Below, in pieces: positions 1 to 7,922 of a stretch of DNA of 12,043 nucleotides. The position numbers and the translations under genes are program-made. Positions within the stretch are counted from its first letter, which is position 1; every line of letters starts with the position of its first letter. The notes below the pieces were generated by a model. That model was not told the DNA's origin. It made no database searches and worked only from the letters and a program-made list of their open reading frames with translations. Origin of the DNA: CAZOVK01 sp964583165 (GTDB lineage Bacteria > Bacillota > Clostridia > Lachnospirales > WRAX01); contig CAZOVK010000070.1 in NCBI GenBank assembly GCA_964583165.1, positions 1-12,043 on the forward strand, written 5' to 3'.

Positions 1-77
1 AGCAGCTCTTTTTTAAATGATTATTTAGCTAAACACTTTTTTCCAAAAATCACAAGAGGGGACAGGAATTTTTTGTT

Positions 78-106
78 TTGACAAATAGGGGGAATTGAGG
101 TATAAT
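78..106 (+). promoter_or_regulatory. SigA-type promoter of the rel operon
   Basis: The sequence shows a perfect TTGACA (78-83), a 17-bp spacer and a perfect TATAAT (101-106). This is the full housekeeping sigma-factor consensus. Transcription would start near 112-115, giving a leader of about 150 nt before rel. It is the only strong promoter seen before 7654, so it probably drives rel, the MBL hydrolase, hemZ, hisS and aspS together. A full consensus suggests high basal activity, perhaps checked by the structured leader behind it; that last point is inference. Confidence 0.88.
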
Positions 107-125
107 GAAGCTTATTTATATACCG

Positions 126-177
126 TTCACCGATAAAGGTACAATGAGCTTGCTCTGTGTAGCCTTTTATCGGTGAA
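126..177 (+). promoter_or_regulatory. Long hairpin in the rel 5' leader
   Basis: Bases 126-137 (TTCACCGATAAA) are the exact reverse complement of 166-177. The stem continues inward after a bulged T165: GG 138-139 pairs with CC 163-164, then with G162 bulged TACA 140-143 pairs with TGTA 158-161, and GAG 146-148 pairs with CTC 153-155 across a CTTG tetraloop. That is about 21 pairs with two one-base bulges and one 2x2 internal loop. No T-run follows, so it does not look like an intrinsic terminator. It starts a dozen bases after the predicted transcription start. It could stabilise the mRNA, regulate expression, or bind a protein. I recognise no known riboswitch or T-box. Confidence 0.7.
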
Positions 178-199
178 GTCTTCTTACGCAATCAAGCAT

Positions 200-224
200 A
201 ATAACATCACGAAATGAAGTTATT
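200..224 (+). promoter_or_regulatory. Second small hairpin in the rel leader
   Basis: AATAAC (200-205) pairs with GTTATT (219-224). After an A-A mismatch, TCA (207-209) pairs with TGA (215-217), closing a five-base loop. It lies 24 bases before the rel ribosome binding site and is separate from the larger hairpin. It is AT-rich and could be chance, but together the two hairpins fill much of the leader. Confidence 0.45.
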
Positions 225-248
225 CGGCTGACAAAGTATATTATTCAT

Positions 249-257
249 GGAGGTGAT
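249..257 (+). promoter_or_regulatory. Strong ribosome binding site of rel
   Basis: GGAGGTGAT is a nine-base match to the 3' end of 16S rRNA. An in-frame TTG lies at 258 and an ATG at 261. The GGAGG core is 4 bases from the TTG and 7 from the ATG, so the ATG at 261 is the better start. Confidence 0.8.
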
Positions 258-260
258 TTG

Positions 261-2477
261 ATGAGGGAAACGGAATTATACGCAGAGTTAATGCGAAAGA
301 TTCGCACATATCTGACGGATTCGTCGATAGAAATGGTTGACCGCGCCTACAAAATGGCGAGGAATGCCCACGGTGAGAAACAGCAATTGCGCAAATCGGG
401 CGAGCCCTACATCATTCACCCGCTATCTGTCGCGCTCATACTGTCTGAATTGGAGATGGACGCGGAGAGTATATGCGCAGGGATACTCCATGATGTTATC
501 GAGGATACGCATTATAGTTATGTTGATATAGAAAAGCTGTTTAATACGGATATTGCGCAGATTGTTGACGGCGTGACGAAGCTTACGAACCTGCCTTATA
601 TATCACGCGAAGAGGTACAGGCCGAGAATTACCGAAAGATGTTCGTTGCTATGGCGCGTGACATACGCGTTCTCGTCATAAAGATAGCCGACCGCCTACA
701 CAATATGCGAACGCTGAACTTTATGCCACCCGATAAACAAAGGAAAACGGCGCAAGAAACCTTGGACATCTACGCGCCTTTGGCCAACAGGCTGGGCATA
801 TCGAAGATAAAAAACGAGTTGGAAGACCTCTGTTTTAAGTACCTCTTCCCCGAAGAATTCGCCGATTTAAGGCACAAGATAAGGACAAAGCAGAACGAGC
901 GCATCGAATATGTCGAACAAATCGTTGAGCAACTTAAAAAGCGCGTCAAAGAACACGGCATTGCCAATTTCATCGTAGAGGGCAGACCCAAACACCTATT
1001 CAGCATCTACATGAAAATGGTCAGCCAGAACAAGAATCTTGACCAGATTTACGACATTTTTGCCGTTCGCGTGATTGTTGAGAGCTTGCGTGAATGTTAT
1101 GAGGTTCTGGGCATAATCCATGAGATGTATACGCCTATTCCGGGGCGTTTTAAGGACTATATCGCGCTTCCTAAGGCCAATAAGTATCAGAGTATTCACA
1201 ATACGCTGATAGGCCCAGGTGGCGAGCCGTTCGAGATACAGATACGCACGAAGGAAATGCACCGCACGGCTGAATATGGTATTGCCGCGCATTGGAGATA
1301 CAAGCAGGGCGCGTCTGCCGCGTCGGCTTATGAAGAAGACAGGCTTAGTTGGCTTCGCCAAATTCTGGACTGGCAGAAGGAAATGCAAGACAACCGCGAG
1401 TATTTAGACGCGATTAAGCTGGATTTGAATGTTTTTCACGAGCAAGTCTATTGTTTCACACCAAAGGGTCAAGTTATAAGCCTTGTCGCGGGCGCAACGC
1501 CCATTGATTTCGCATACGCGATTCACTCGGCTATCGGCAGTGCTATGATTGGCGCGAAGGTAGACGGGCGCATTGTCAATCTTGACTACGTGCTTCAAAC
1601 GGGCGAACGCGTCGAAATTCTTACGTCTAGTTCATCACGCGGGCCAAGCCGCGACTGGCTCAAAATCGTCAAGACTAGCCAAGCGCGCAATAAAATTAAC
1701 CAGTGGTTCAAAAAAGAAAACAAAGAGGAATATATACAAAAAGGTCGCGAAGTGCTCGAAAAGGGCGCGAAGCGCCTCGGGCTTCTCCTTACAGATTTAG
1801 CAACGCCCGGCGGCATCGCGGCAGTTCTGGACAGATACTCGATTAAAGACTTTGACGCGGTATGCGCGGCGATAGGTCTGGGCAGTCTGAAAGAACGCCA
1901 AGTCTTAAATAGATTACACGAAGAGTATCTGCGCACGAACGGCACTGCCGAACTCACGGATGCGGAAGCGCTCAAACAGATGAGCGAACAGACGCAACCC
2001 GAAACGAAGAAAAAGGGCGGTAGCGGTATAGTAGTCAAGGGCATAGGTGATGTGAGCGTGAGGTTCTCGCGCTGTTGCAGCCCCGTGCCGGGTGACGAAA
2101 TCGTGGGTTTTGTCACGCGGGGCAGAGGTCTTAGCATACACCGCAAAGACTGCTCGAATATAGTACACTTGCCGGAACTCGAAAAACACAGGCTCATTGA
2201 TGCCGTGTGGCATATACCCGCCCGCACCGACGGCGGTCCGTCCTTCCGCGCTGACCTGCATTTGCAGGCCGCCGACAGAAACGGGCTTCTCGTGGACGTG
2301 TCGCGCGTTTTCGATTCAGAGAAAATCAATATCAGCGCCATAAACCTAAGAACAGTGAAAATGGGTGTCATCATAGACGTTTCAATTACCATAACAGGCA
2401 AAGACCAACTCGCAAAGGTCATTGACCGCCTTAAACGTATAACAGGTATACATGAAATAGAGAGAATATCGGTATAA
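261..2477 (+). CDS. rel: Bifunctional (p)ppGpp synthetase/hydrolase Rel
   Basis: This is the long RelA/SpoT-homologue enzyme that makes (p)ppGpp from ATP and GTP/GDP on starved ribosomes and also breaks it down. At 738 aa it has the usual full length. Domain order is complete. The HD hydrolase has HDVIED at about 77-82 and IKIADRLHNMRTL further on, so it looks active. The synthetase has GRFKDYI at about 295-301 and EIQIRT at about 325-330. A TGS domain spans about 390-455, a helical linker follows, then a Cys motif (RCCSPVPG near 604, second part near HRKDC 628-632) and a C-terminal ACT domain from about 665. The RFKD loop is the RXKD form known from bifunctional Rel rather than the EXDD form of synthetase-only RelA. 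It is the first gene of an operon with two tRNA synthetases, fitting a sensor of uncharged tRNA. The ATG at 261 was chosen by ribosome-site spacing. It is often annotated relA in Bacillota. Confidence 0.97.
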   Translation: MRETELYAELMRKIRTYLTDSSIEMVDRAYKMARNAHGEKQQLRKSGEPYIIHPLSVALILSELEMDAESICAGILHDVIEDTHYSYVDIEKLFNTDIAQIVDGVTKLTNLPYISREEVQAENYRKMFVAMARDIRVLVIKIADRLHNMRTLNFMPPDKQRKTAQETLDIYAPLANRLGISKIKNELEDLCFKYLFPEEFADLRHKIRTKQNERIEYVEQIVEQLKKRVKEHGIANFIVEGRPKHLFSIYMKMVSQNKNLDQIYDIFAVRVIVESLRECYEVLGIIHEMYTPIPGRFKDYIALPKANKYQSIHNTLIGPGGEPFEIQIRTKEMHRTAEYGIAAHWRYKQGASAASAYEEDRLSWLRQILDWQKEMQDNREYLDAIKLDLNVFHEQVYCFTPKGQVISLVAGATPIDFAYAIHSAIGSAMIGAKVDGRIVNLDYVLQTGERVEILTSSSSRGPSRDWLKIVKTSQARNKINQWFKKENKEEYIQKGREVLEKGAKRLGLLLTDLATPGGIAAVLDRYSIKDFDAVCAAIGLGSLKERQVLNRLHEEYLRTNGTAELTDAEALKQMSEQTQPETKKKGGSGIVVKGIGDVSVRFSRCCSPVPGDEIVGFVTRGRGLSIHRKDCSNIVHLPELEKHRLIDAVWHIPARTDGGPSFRADLHLQAADRNGLLVDVSRVFDSEKINISAINLRTVKMGVIIDVSITITGKDQLAKVIDRLKRITGIHEIERISV

Positions 2478-2488
2478 CGGAGGAAAAC

Positions 2489-3103
2489 ATGCGCGTATTA
2501 CCCATTTTAGTTGGCACAATGCAGATGAACTGCTACCTTTATGTTGACGTAAACACGAATCACGGCGTTTGTATTGACCCGGGTTTTGACGCTGACAGAA
2601 TAGCACATATAATAGAAGAAACAGGTGTAATTTTAGACTATATACTGCTAACACACGGCCATTTTGACCATATAGGCGCGGTTGACGAACTCCGCGAGCG
2701 TTATGGGGTTAAGGTTGTGGCGAGCGAGCGCGAGTACGCTTTTGTGACGGATTCTGCCCTTAATGGCTCTGAAAAACTGGGCAGAACACCTGTTACTGTC
2801 ACCCCTGATATATGCGCAAAAAATGGAGATGTGTTCGGCGGGCTTACGCTTATTGAAACGCCGGGGCATACAGTGGGTTCGGTATGTTATTATAACGCCG
2901 ACGACAAGGTGTTGTTTTCGGGCGACACGTTGTTTGCAGGTTCTGTCGGGCGCACGGACTTCCCAACGGGGGATTATGATACGCTGATGAACAGCCTTAA
3001 AAACATCATAGCCGCCTTGCCGGACGACACGCGCGTTTACCCCGGGCATAACCGCCCAACAACTATCGGCGCTGAAAAAGCCGCGAATCCGTACTTTAAG
3101 TAA
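2489..3103 (+). CDS. MBL-fold metallo-hydrolase, glyoxalase-II-like
   Basis: A 204-aa cytosolic protein of the metallo-beta-lactamase fold. The metal ligands are all visible: THGHFDH (H56, H58, D60, H61), H127 in ETPGHTVGS, D146 in FSGDTLF and H187 in YPGHNRPT. This set is that of the small glyoxalase-II-like group (YqgX/GloB-like hydrolases), which binds two metal ions and cleaves thioesters or similar bonds. The true substrate is unknown; it lacks the long C-terminal helical domain of classical glutathione-dependent glyoxalase II. It starts 11 bases after rel behind a GGAGG site (2479-2483), and its TAA shares one base with the next ATG, so it is translated with hemZ. This family member between rel and hemZ is a common clostridial arrangement. 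The general class is secure, the biological role is not. Confidence 0.9.
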   Translation: MRVLPILVGTMQMNCYLYVDVNTNHGVCIDPGFDADRIAHIIEETGVILDYILLTHGHFDHIGAVDELRERYGVKVVASEREYAFVTDSALNGSEKLGRTPVTVTPDICAKNGDVFGGLTLIETPGHTVGSVCYYNADDKVLFSGDTLFAGSVGRTDFPTGDYDTLMNSLKNIIAALPDDTRVYPGHNRPTTIGAEKAANPYFK

Positions 3104-4545
3104 TGTATCTGATTCTACGCGGACATAATCAAATAAATGACGTTCAGACCATGACGCAGGTGTTCTTCCCGAATCAGGAGTATAAACTCGCAACAGAACC
3201 CGCCGAGGGCATAACGGTTCTGTCTGAACTGGACGAAAAAGCGTCATACTGTATAGTATACGAGGATGGAAAACTGGTCGCAAGGGCGCAGTCACCGCTT
3301 CTGGGGGAGGACACTCACTCGAAGAAACGCGCCGTTAAGGCCGCCATCTATGAGGCTCTGACGAATTTCACGGGCATGACAAACCCTTGGGGTTTGCTCA
3401 CAGGCATTCGCCCAGCGAAACTGTTCTCCGAACATATTGATGCGGGTGAAACAGACGAGCAAATCCGCGCGTACTTTCGGGATGAGTTTTTCATAGAAGA
3501 TGCGAAGATTGACGTTGCCATGACTGTCGCGCGAAACGAACAGGCGCTCATTCGCCGAATTGACAAGAACGCCGTGAGTCTCTATATCGGCATTCCGTTC
3601 TGCCCGAGCCGCTGTATTTATTGCTCTTTCGCGTCAAACCCATACGCAAAGTATAAGAATCGTATCGGCGAATATCTCGACGCGCTCATTCGTGATATGC
3701 GGTTTTGCGCCGAGAGTATTGGCGATAGAAAGATTCAAACAGTCTATTTCGGTGGCGGAACTCCTACGGCACTGAACGCGCAAGAATTACGTGTATTACT
3801 AGAAGAAACTCAATCTCTTTTTGATATAAAGAATGTGGCGGAAGTCACGGTAGAAGCCGGGCGACCCGACACGATAGACGCTGAAAAGCTTCAAATCCTG
3901 CTGGATTACGGCATTAAAAGGATTTCTATCAACCCACAAACCCTACATGACCAGACATTGCGGCTTATTGGGCGCAACCATACGGTTGACGAGTTCTACA
4001 ACGCCTATGAATTGGCGCGGGGATTGGGTTTTGAGAATATAAATATTGACTTGATTGTTGGCTTACCGGGTGAAACGCCCGAGATGGTGCGCCAGACGTT
4101 TGACGGCATCAAGGCGCTTGCGCCGTCCGCGATTACTGTACACACACTGTCAGTAAAACGCGCGTCACCGCTGATGGAGCGCATACGTGAGAGCGCGAAC
4201 AGCGTGAGCCTTAGTTATCCCGCTGAAATCTGTGAAATGTTAGACATAGCGGCAGAATCGGCGCGTGATATAGGGCTTCTGCCATACTACATGTATCGCC
4301 AAAAGAACATGTTGGGTAACTTCGAGAATGTCGGCTACGCCAAACCCGGTTTTGAATGCCTATACAACGTAATAACTATGGAAGAAAACCAAGCCATAGC
4401 CGCCATGGGCGCGGGAGCTGTAAGCAAGCTCATAGGAGCGGACGGGCTGATTTGGCGGGTTTTCAATGTCAAGAATGTTGACGAATATATAGCGAGAATT
4501 GACGAAATGATAGAACGCAAACGCGCGGGCTTCAATTTCAGATAG
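3103..4545 (+). CDS. hemZ: HemZ-type radical SAM protein (coproporphyrinogen dehydrogenase-like)
   Basis: A 480-aa radical S-adenosylmethionine enzyme. The [4Fe-4S] cluster motif is CPSRCIYC (C167, C171, C174), preceded by the family's YIGIPF, and the SAM-binding GGGTPT lies at about 217-222. A roughly 160-residue N-terminal extension comes before the cluster motif and contains LLTGIRPAKL. This extension and the length (Bacillus HemZ is near 500 aa) separate HemZ from the shorter HemN and HemW. HemN catalyses oxygen-independent oxidation of coproporphyrinogen III. HemZ is annotated by similarity, and no other haem-synthesis gene is in this window, so activity on porphyrin is inference. The gene overlaps the MBL gene by one base (TAATG), indicating translational coupling, and is followed after 9 bases by hisS. 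Confidence 0.9.
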   Translation: MYLILRGHNQINDVQTMTQVFFPNQEYKLATEPAEGITVLSELDEKASYCIVYEDGKLVARAQSPLLGEDTHSKKRAVKAAIYEALTNFTGMTNPWGLLTGIRPAKLFSEHIDAGETDEQIRAYFRDEFFIEDAKIDVAMTVARNEQALIRRIDKNAVSLYIGIPFCPSRCIYCSFASNPYAKYKNRIGEYLDALIRDMRFCAESIGDRKIQTVYFGGGTPTALNAQELRVLLEETQSLFDIKNVAEVTVEAGRPDTIDAEKLQILLDYGIKRISINPQTLHDQTLRLIGRNHTVDEFYNAYELARGLGFENINIDLIVGLPGETPEMVRQTFDGIKALAPSAITVHTLSVKRASPLMERIRESANSVSLSYPAEICEMLDIAAESARDIGLLPYYMYRQKNMLGNFENVGYAKPGFECLYNVITMEENQAIAAMGAGAVSKLIGADGLIWRVFNVKNVDEYIARIDEMIERKRAGFNFR

Positions 4546-4554
4546 GGTGATACT

Positions 4555-5829
4555 GTGGGTAATCTTCAAGCCCCGAAGGGCACATATGATGTAATAGGTC
4601 AAACCGCCGCGATGTGGCGTTATGTAGAGGACGCGGCGCATTCAGTGGCGCGTGACTTCGGTTTTGCGGAAATCCGTACGCCGATGTTTGAGTTCACAGA
4701 GGTTTTCGTGCGTGGCATAGGCGAAACAACGGACGTTGTGCAGAAAGAGATGTACACGTTTATAGACGCAGGCGGGCGGAGTTTGACGCTGCGCCCCGAG
4801 GGCACGGCGGGCGTTTGCCGTTCTATTATAGAAAACGGACTACTGGGCGGCACTTTGCCGCTGAAACTATACTACATGGGGCCAAACTTCCGCGCTGAGA
4901 AACCCGAAAAGGGAAGAACGCGCCAGTTTACCCAGTTTGGCACAGAGATTTTCGGGTCTAGCGAACCGTTCGCGGACGCTGAGATTATGGCCGTCGCGCA
5001 TGAATTGTTCAGACGGCTGGGTTTACACAATATTGAACTACGCATCAACTCAATCGGCAACCCCGAATGCCGTCAGCGTTACAACGGCATTTTGAAGGAA
5101 TATATAAAGGCACACAATGACGAGCTTTGTCCGTTATGCCGCGAAAGGGGTGAGAAAAACCCGTTGCGGGTACTGGATTGTAAGAATGACCGTTGCAAGC
5201 GTGTGCTTGCAGATGCCCCGACGGTGTTGGATACGCTCGGTGACGAGTGTAAGGCTCATTTCGCGGGTGTTTGTGCGGCGCTTGATGCTATGGGTATACC
5301 GTATGCAGTTGACAAAAAGATTGTCCGCGGGTTAGATTATTACACCCGCACGGTGTTTGAGTTTGTGACCACAGACTTAGGTTCACAAAGCACTATTTGT
5401 GGTGGCGGGCGTTATGACAACCTTGTCGATTCGTTCGGCGGCGGGAATGTCCCGGCTGTTGGATTCGGCATGGGCATTGACCGATTATTGTTGGTGATGC
5501 AGGCACAAGGCAAAGCCCAAAACTATGTCGATAGGCCGCATGTGTTCATAGCGGGTGTTGACGGGGCGGGCACGTTGAAGGCCTTAGCAATTGTTCAACA
5601 ACTTCGCCGGCACGGTTTCTTGGCACTCACGGACATTTCTGCGCGAAAGCCCAAAGCCAACATGAAATACGCCGACAAAATAGGCGCGAGATACACGGTT
5701 TTTATTGGCGCGAGTGAGTTGGAAACAGGCACAGTCAACATTAGAAGCATGGCAGACGGCACAATCGCCACTGTTAATATAGAAAAAATTCCGCAATGGT
5801 TTGAGGATAACACCATCTACCACATCTGA
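4555..5829 (+). CDS. hisS: Histidyl-tRNA synthetase
   Basis: A class II aminoacyl-tRNA synthetase of 424 aa that attaches histidine to tRNA-His. Visible motifs are the N-terminal APKGTYD, TLRPEGTAG (about 78-86), motif 2 FRAEKPEKGRTRQF (112-125), the histidine-binding RGLDYYTR (258-265), the GGGRYDNL loop and motif 3 GMGIDR (305-310). An anticodon-binding domain fills the last 90 residues or so. Four cysteines (192, 195, 209, 214) sit in the insertion domain and could bind a metal. The start is GTG at 4555; this puts APKGTYD at residues 6-12, as in relatives, and a Shine-Dalgarno-like AGGGTGAT (4544-4551) overlaps the hemZ stop. It is followed by aspS after 22 bases, the usual hisS-aspS pairing of Bacillota. 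I see no T-box leader; it appears to be expressed from the rel promoter. Confidence 0.97.
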   Translation: MGNLQAPKGTYDVIGQTAAMWRYVEDAAHSVARDFGFAEIRTPMFEFTEVFVRGIGETTDVVQKEMYTFIDAGGRSLTLRPEGTAGVCRSIIENGLLGGTLPLKLYYMGPNFRAEKPEKGRTRQFTQFGTEIFGSSEPFADAEIMAVAHELFRRLGLHNIELRINSIGNPECRQRYNGILKEYIKAHNDELCPLCRERGEKNPLRVLDCKNDRCKRVLADAPTVLDTLGDECKAHFAGVCAALDAMGIPYAVDKKIVRGLDYYTRTVFEFVTTDLGSQSTICGGGRYDNLVDSFGGGNVPAVGFGMGIDRLLLVMQAQGKAQNYVDRPHVFIAGVDGAGTLKALAIVQQLRRHGFLALTDISARKPKANMKYADKIGARYTVFIGASELETGTVNIRSMADGTIATVNIEKIPQWFEDNTIYHI

Positions 5830-5851
5830 TGAATATAGAGGGAGTGACATT

Positions 5852-7645
5852 ATGGGCGAGGCATTAGCCGGCTGGAAACGCACCCATAGGTGTACGGAAG
5901 TAACCGAAAACATGGTTGGGCAGGTCGTCACGGTCATGGGCTGGGTCAACCAACGCCGCAACCTGGGCAAGCTGATTTTTATTGCGCTACGTGACAGAAC
6001 GGGCGTTGTTCAAGCCGTTGTTGACGGCAACACCGCGAGTACAGCGCTTTTTGAGAAGACCGAGAGCATCGGGCGCGAATATGTCGTGGCCGTCCGCGGA
6101 ACGGTTCGCAACAGGACAGAGGGCAACATAAACACACAGATGAAAACCGGCGCGATTGAGATTATCGCGGAGGACGTTAAAATCCTATCAGAGTCGGAAA
6201 TACCGCCGTTTCAGGTTCAAGACACGGGCGTTAAAGAGGATATGCGCTTGAAGTACCGCTATCTCGACTTACGCCGCCCCGAATTGCAAGAGAGTTTGAT
6301 GACGCGCCACAACGCCGCGCAGTATGTGAGGCGATTCTTGTCTGATAACGGCTTCCTTGAAATAGAAACGCCGTTCCTCACCAAAAGCACACCCGAGGGC
6401 GCGCGCGACTATCTAGTGCCGAGCCGCATCCACCCGGGCAATTTCTATGCGTTGCCGCAAAGCCCACAGCTTTTCAAGCAACTGCTTATGGTGTCGGGCT
6501 TTGACCGCTATTTCCAAATCGTAAAGTGCTTCCGTGATGAAGACTTACGCGCCGACCGCCAACCCGAGTTCACACAGATTGATATAGAGATGTCGTTCGT
6601 TGACGTTGAAGACGTCATTGAGATGAACGAAAAGTTTATGCAGGGGCTGTTTAAGGATATACTGAATGTTGACGTACAAATCCCCATGCCGCGCATGACG
6701 TTCGCTGACGCTATGGAGCGTTATGGTTCTGATAAGCCTGATATTCGCTTCGGCATGGAATTGCAGAACATTACGGAGGTTGTCAAGGGCTTCGAGTTCG
6801 CGCCTTTCGTGAACGCGCTTGAAGCGGGTGGGTCTGTTCGTGGTATCAACGCAAACGGTTGCGCGAAGTATTCACGTAAACAGCTTGACGCGCTAGGCGA
6901 AGTCACGAAGACATTCGGTTGCGGTCTGTTCAGCATTGTTGTTGGCGAGAATGGCGAGTTGAAATCCGCTATGTCAAAAACGGTCACGCCCGAACAATTA
7001 GGCGCGATTGTTGAAAGGCTTGAAGGCAAACCGGGTGACTTACTGCTCATGTGCGCGGGTAATAACGATAAAGTCTTTTCGGCATTGGGCACATTGCGTT
7101 GTCATATCGCTGAAAAAGAAGGCTTGGCGAGACCCGACGACTTCAAATTCCTCTGGGTTACCGAGTTCCCGATGTTTGAGTACTCCGAGGAGGATGACCG
7201 CCTTGTTGCGCGTCATCACCCATTCACGTCCCCAATGGACGAGGATATGCACCTTTTCGATACCGAGCCGCTCAAAATGCGCGCTAAAGCATATGATATA
7301 GTATTAAACGGTTTCGAAATCGGCGGCGGCTCTATCCGTATTTATCGCCAAGACGTTCAAAACCGCGTGTTCGAGGCGCTGGGTTTCACAAAAGAAAGCG
7401 CATACGAGCGTTTCGGCTTCCTGCTTGACGCGTTCAAGTATGGCCCACCGCCGCACGGGGGCATTGCCTACGGCTTCGACCGGCTGATTATGCTTCTGAC
7501 TTTCCGTGACGCGATTCGCGACGTTATCGCCTTCCCTAAGGTCAAAGATGCGTCTTGCCCGATGACAGAAGCCCCGAATCTCGTTGAAGACAAACAGCTA
7601 AAAGAGCTGGGCATAGCTCTCACAGTTAATCCACAAGAAAATTAA
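5852..7645 (+). CDS. aspS: Aspartyl-tRNA synthetase, bacterial type
   Basis: A class II synthetase of 597 aa that charges tRNA-Asp. It has an N-terminal OB-fold anticodon-binding domain (WVNQRRNLGKLIFI, 31-44), then the catalytic core with the TPEGARD loop (180-186), motif 2 FRDEDLRADRQPEF (227-240) and motif 3 GIAYGFDR (537-544). The GAD insertion domain typical of bacterial AspRS lies at about 290-425. FPKVKDASCPMTEAP near the C-terminus is also typical. The frame is open up to 5801, but the ATG at 5852 is chosen because GAGGGAG (5838-5844) lies 7 bases before it and the earlier part overlaps hisS. Leu38 in RRNLG is the residue usual in tRNA-Asp-specific enzymes, where many non-discriminating AspRSs have His. 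This suggests a discriminating enzyme, but the residue alone does not prove it. Confidence 0.97.
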   Translation: MGEALAGWKRTHRCTEVTENMVGQVVTVMGWVNQRRNLGKLIFIALRDRTGVVQAVVDGNTASTALFEKTESIGREYVVAVRGTVRNRTEGNINTQMKTGAIEIIAEDVKILSESEIPPFQVQDTGVKEDMRLKYRYLDLRRPELQESLMTRHNAAQYVRRFLSDNGFLEIETPFLTKSTPEGARDYLVPSRIHPGNFYALPQSPQLFKQLLMVSGFDRYFQIVKCFRDEDLRADRQPEFTQIDIEMSFVDVEDVIEMNEKFMQGLFKDILNVDVQIPMPRMTFADAMERYGSDKPDIRFGMELQNITEVVKGFEFAPFVNALEAGGSVRGINANGCAKYSRKQLDALGEVTKTFGCGLFSIVVGENGELKSAMSKTVTPEQLGAIVERLEGKPGDLLLMCAGNNDKVFSALGTLRCHIAEKEGLARPDDFKFLWVTEFPMFEYSEEDDRLVARHHPFTSPMDEDMHLFDTEPLKMRAKAYDIVLNGFEIGGGSIRIYRQDVQNRVFEALGFTKESAYERFGFLLDAFKYGPPPHGGIAYGFDRLIMLLTFRDAIRDVIAFPKVKDASCPMTEAPNLVEDKQLKELGIALTVNPQEN

Positions 7646-7653
7646 CAAAGTGA

Positions 7654-7682
7654 TTGACTAAACGACAATTTTTGTGTATAAT
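7654..7682 (+). promoter_or_regulatory. SigA-type promoter of rpsU
   Basis: TTGACT (7654-7659), a 17-bp spacer and a perfect TATAAT (7677-7682). It begins 9 bases after the aspS stop codon and predicts a leader of about 55 nt before rpsU. There is no terminator between aspS and this promoter, so rpsU can probably also be read from the upstream operon. Confidence 0.85.
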
Positions 7683-7742
7683 ATAAATTGCGGTTATATG
7701 TAACAAGCGATACCAACGTAATGCCGGAGGGAGGGGAAATTC

Positions 7743-7919
7743 ATGTCAGAGGTTAGGGTCAAGGCGGATGAAACCTTGGATAGCGCATTGCGCCGCTTCA
7801 AACGCAACTGTGCGAAATCCGGTATTATGGGCGAAGTGCGCAAAAGAGAGCACTATGACAAACCCAGTGTGCGCCGTAAAAAGAAGTCAGAGGCGGCACG
7901 TAAACGCAAATACAACTAA
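7743..7919 (+). CDS. rpsU: 30S ribosomal protein S21
   Basis: A 58-aa basic protein, MSEVRVKADETL at the start and ARKRKYN at the end. The segment RRFKRNCAKSGIMGEVRKRE is the S21 family core, and the Lys/Arg-rich tail (VRRKKKSEAARKRK) is also typical. S21 binds the 30S platform near the 3' end of 16S rRNA and affects initiation. It is preceded by GGAGGGAGG (7726-7734), ideally placed before the ATG. It has its own SigA promoter. In many Bacillota rpsU neighbours yqeY; here no yqeY follows within the window, and the next gene is recG after a 214-base non-coding gap. Confidence 0.96.
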   Translation: MSEVRVKADETLDSALRRFKRNCAKSGIMGEVRKREHYDKPSVRRKKKSEAARKRKYN

Positions 7920-7922
7920 AGG

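Noticed and set aside
1..40. AGCAGCTC followed by six T as the tail of an upstream gene's terminator.
   Set aside because: The left arm would lie outside the window, so it cannot be confirmed. The TTTAGCTAAA palindrome at 24-33 is short and could be chance.
126..177. Rel leader hairpin as an intrinsic terminator or attenuator.
   Set aside because: The right arm is followed by GTCTTCTTACG, not a T-run, so termination is not supported.
1595..2422. A 275-codon open frame on the minus strand inside rel.
   Set aside because: It is fully antisense to the conserved Rel C-terminal domains, resembles no protein family I know, and has no sign of its own regulation. It is a codon-usage shadow.
4546..4554. 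A T-box or other amino-acid-responsive leader for hisS or aspS.
   Set aside because: The gaps before these genes are 9 and 22 bases, too short for any such leader.
5801..5851. A 17-residue N-terminal extension of aspS.
   Set aside because: It overlaps the end of hisS and lacks a ribosome site; the ATG at 5852 has GAGGGAG at good spacing and fits the family N-terminus.
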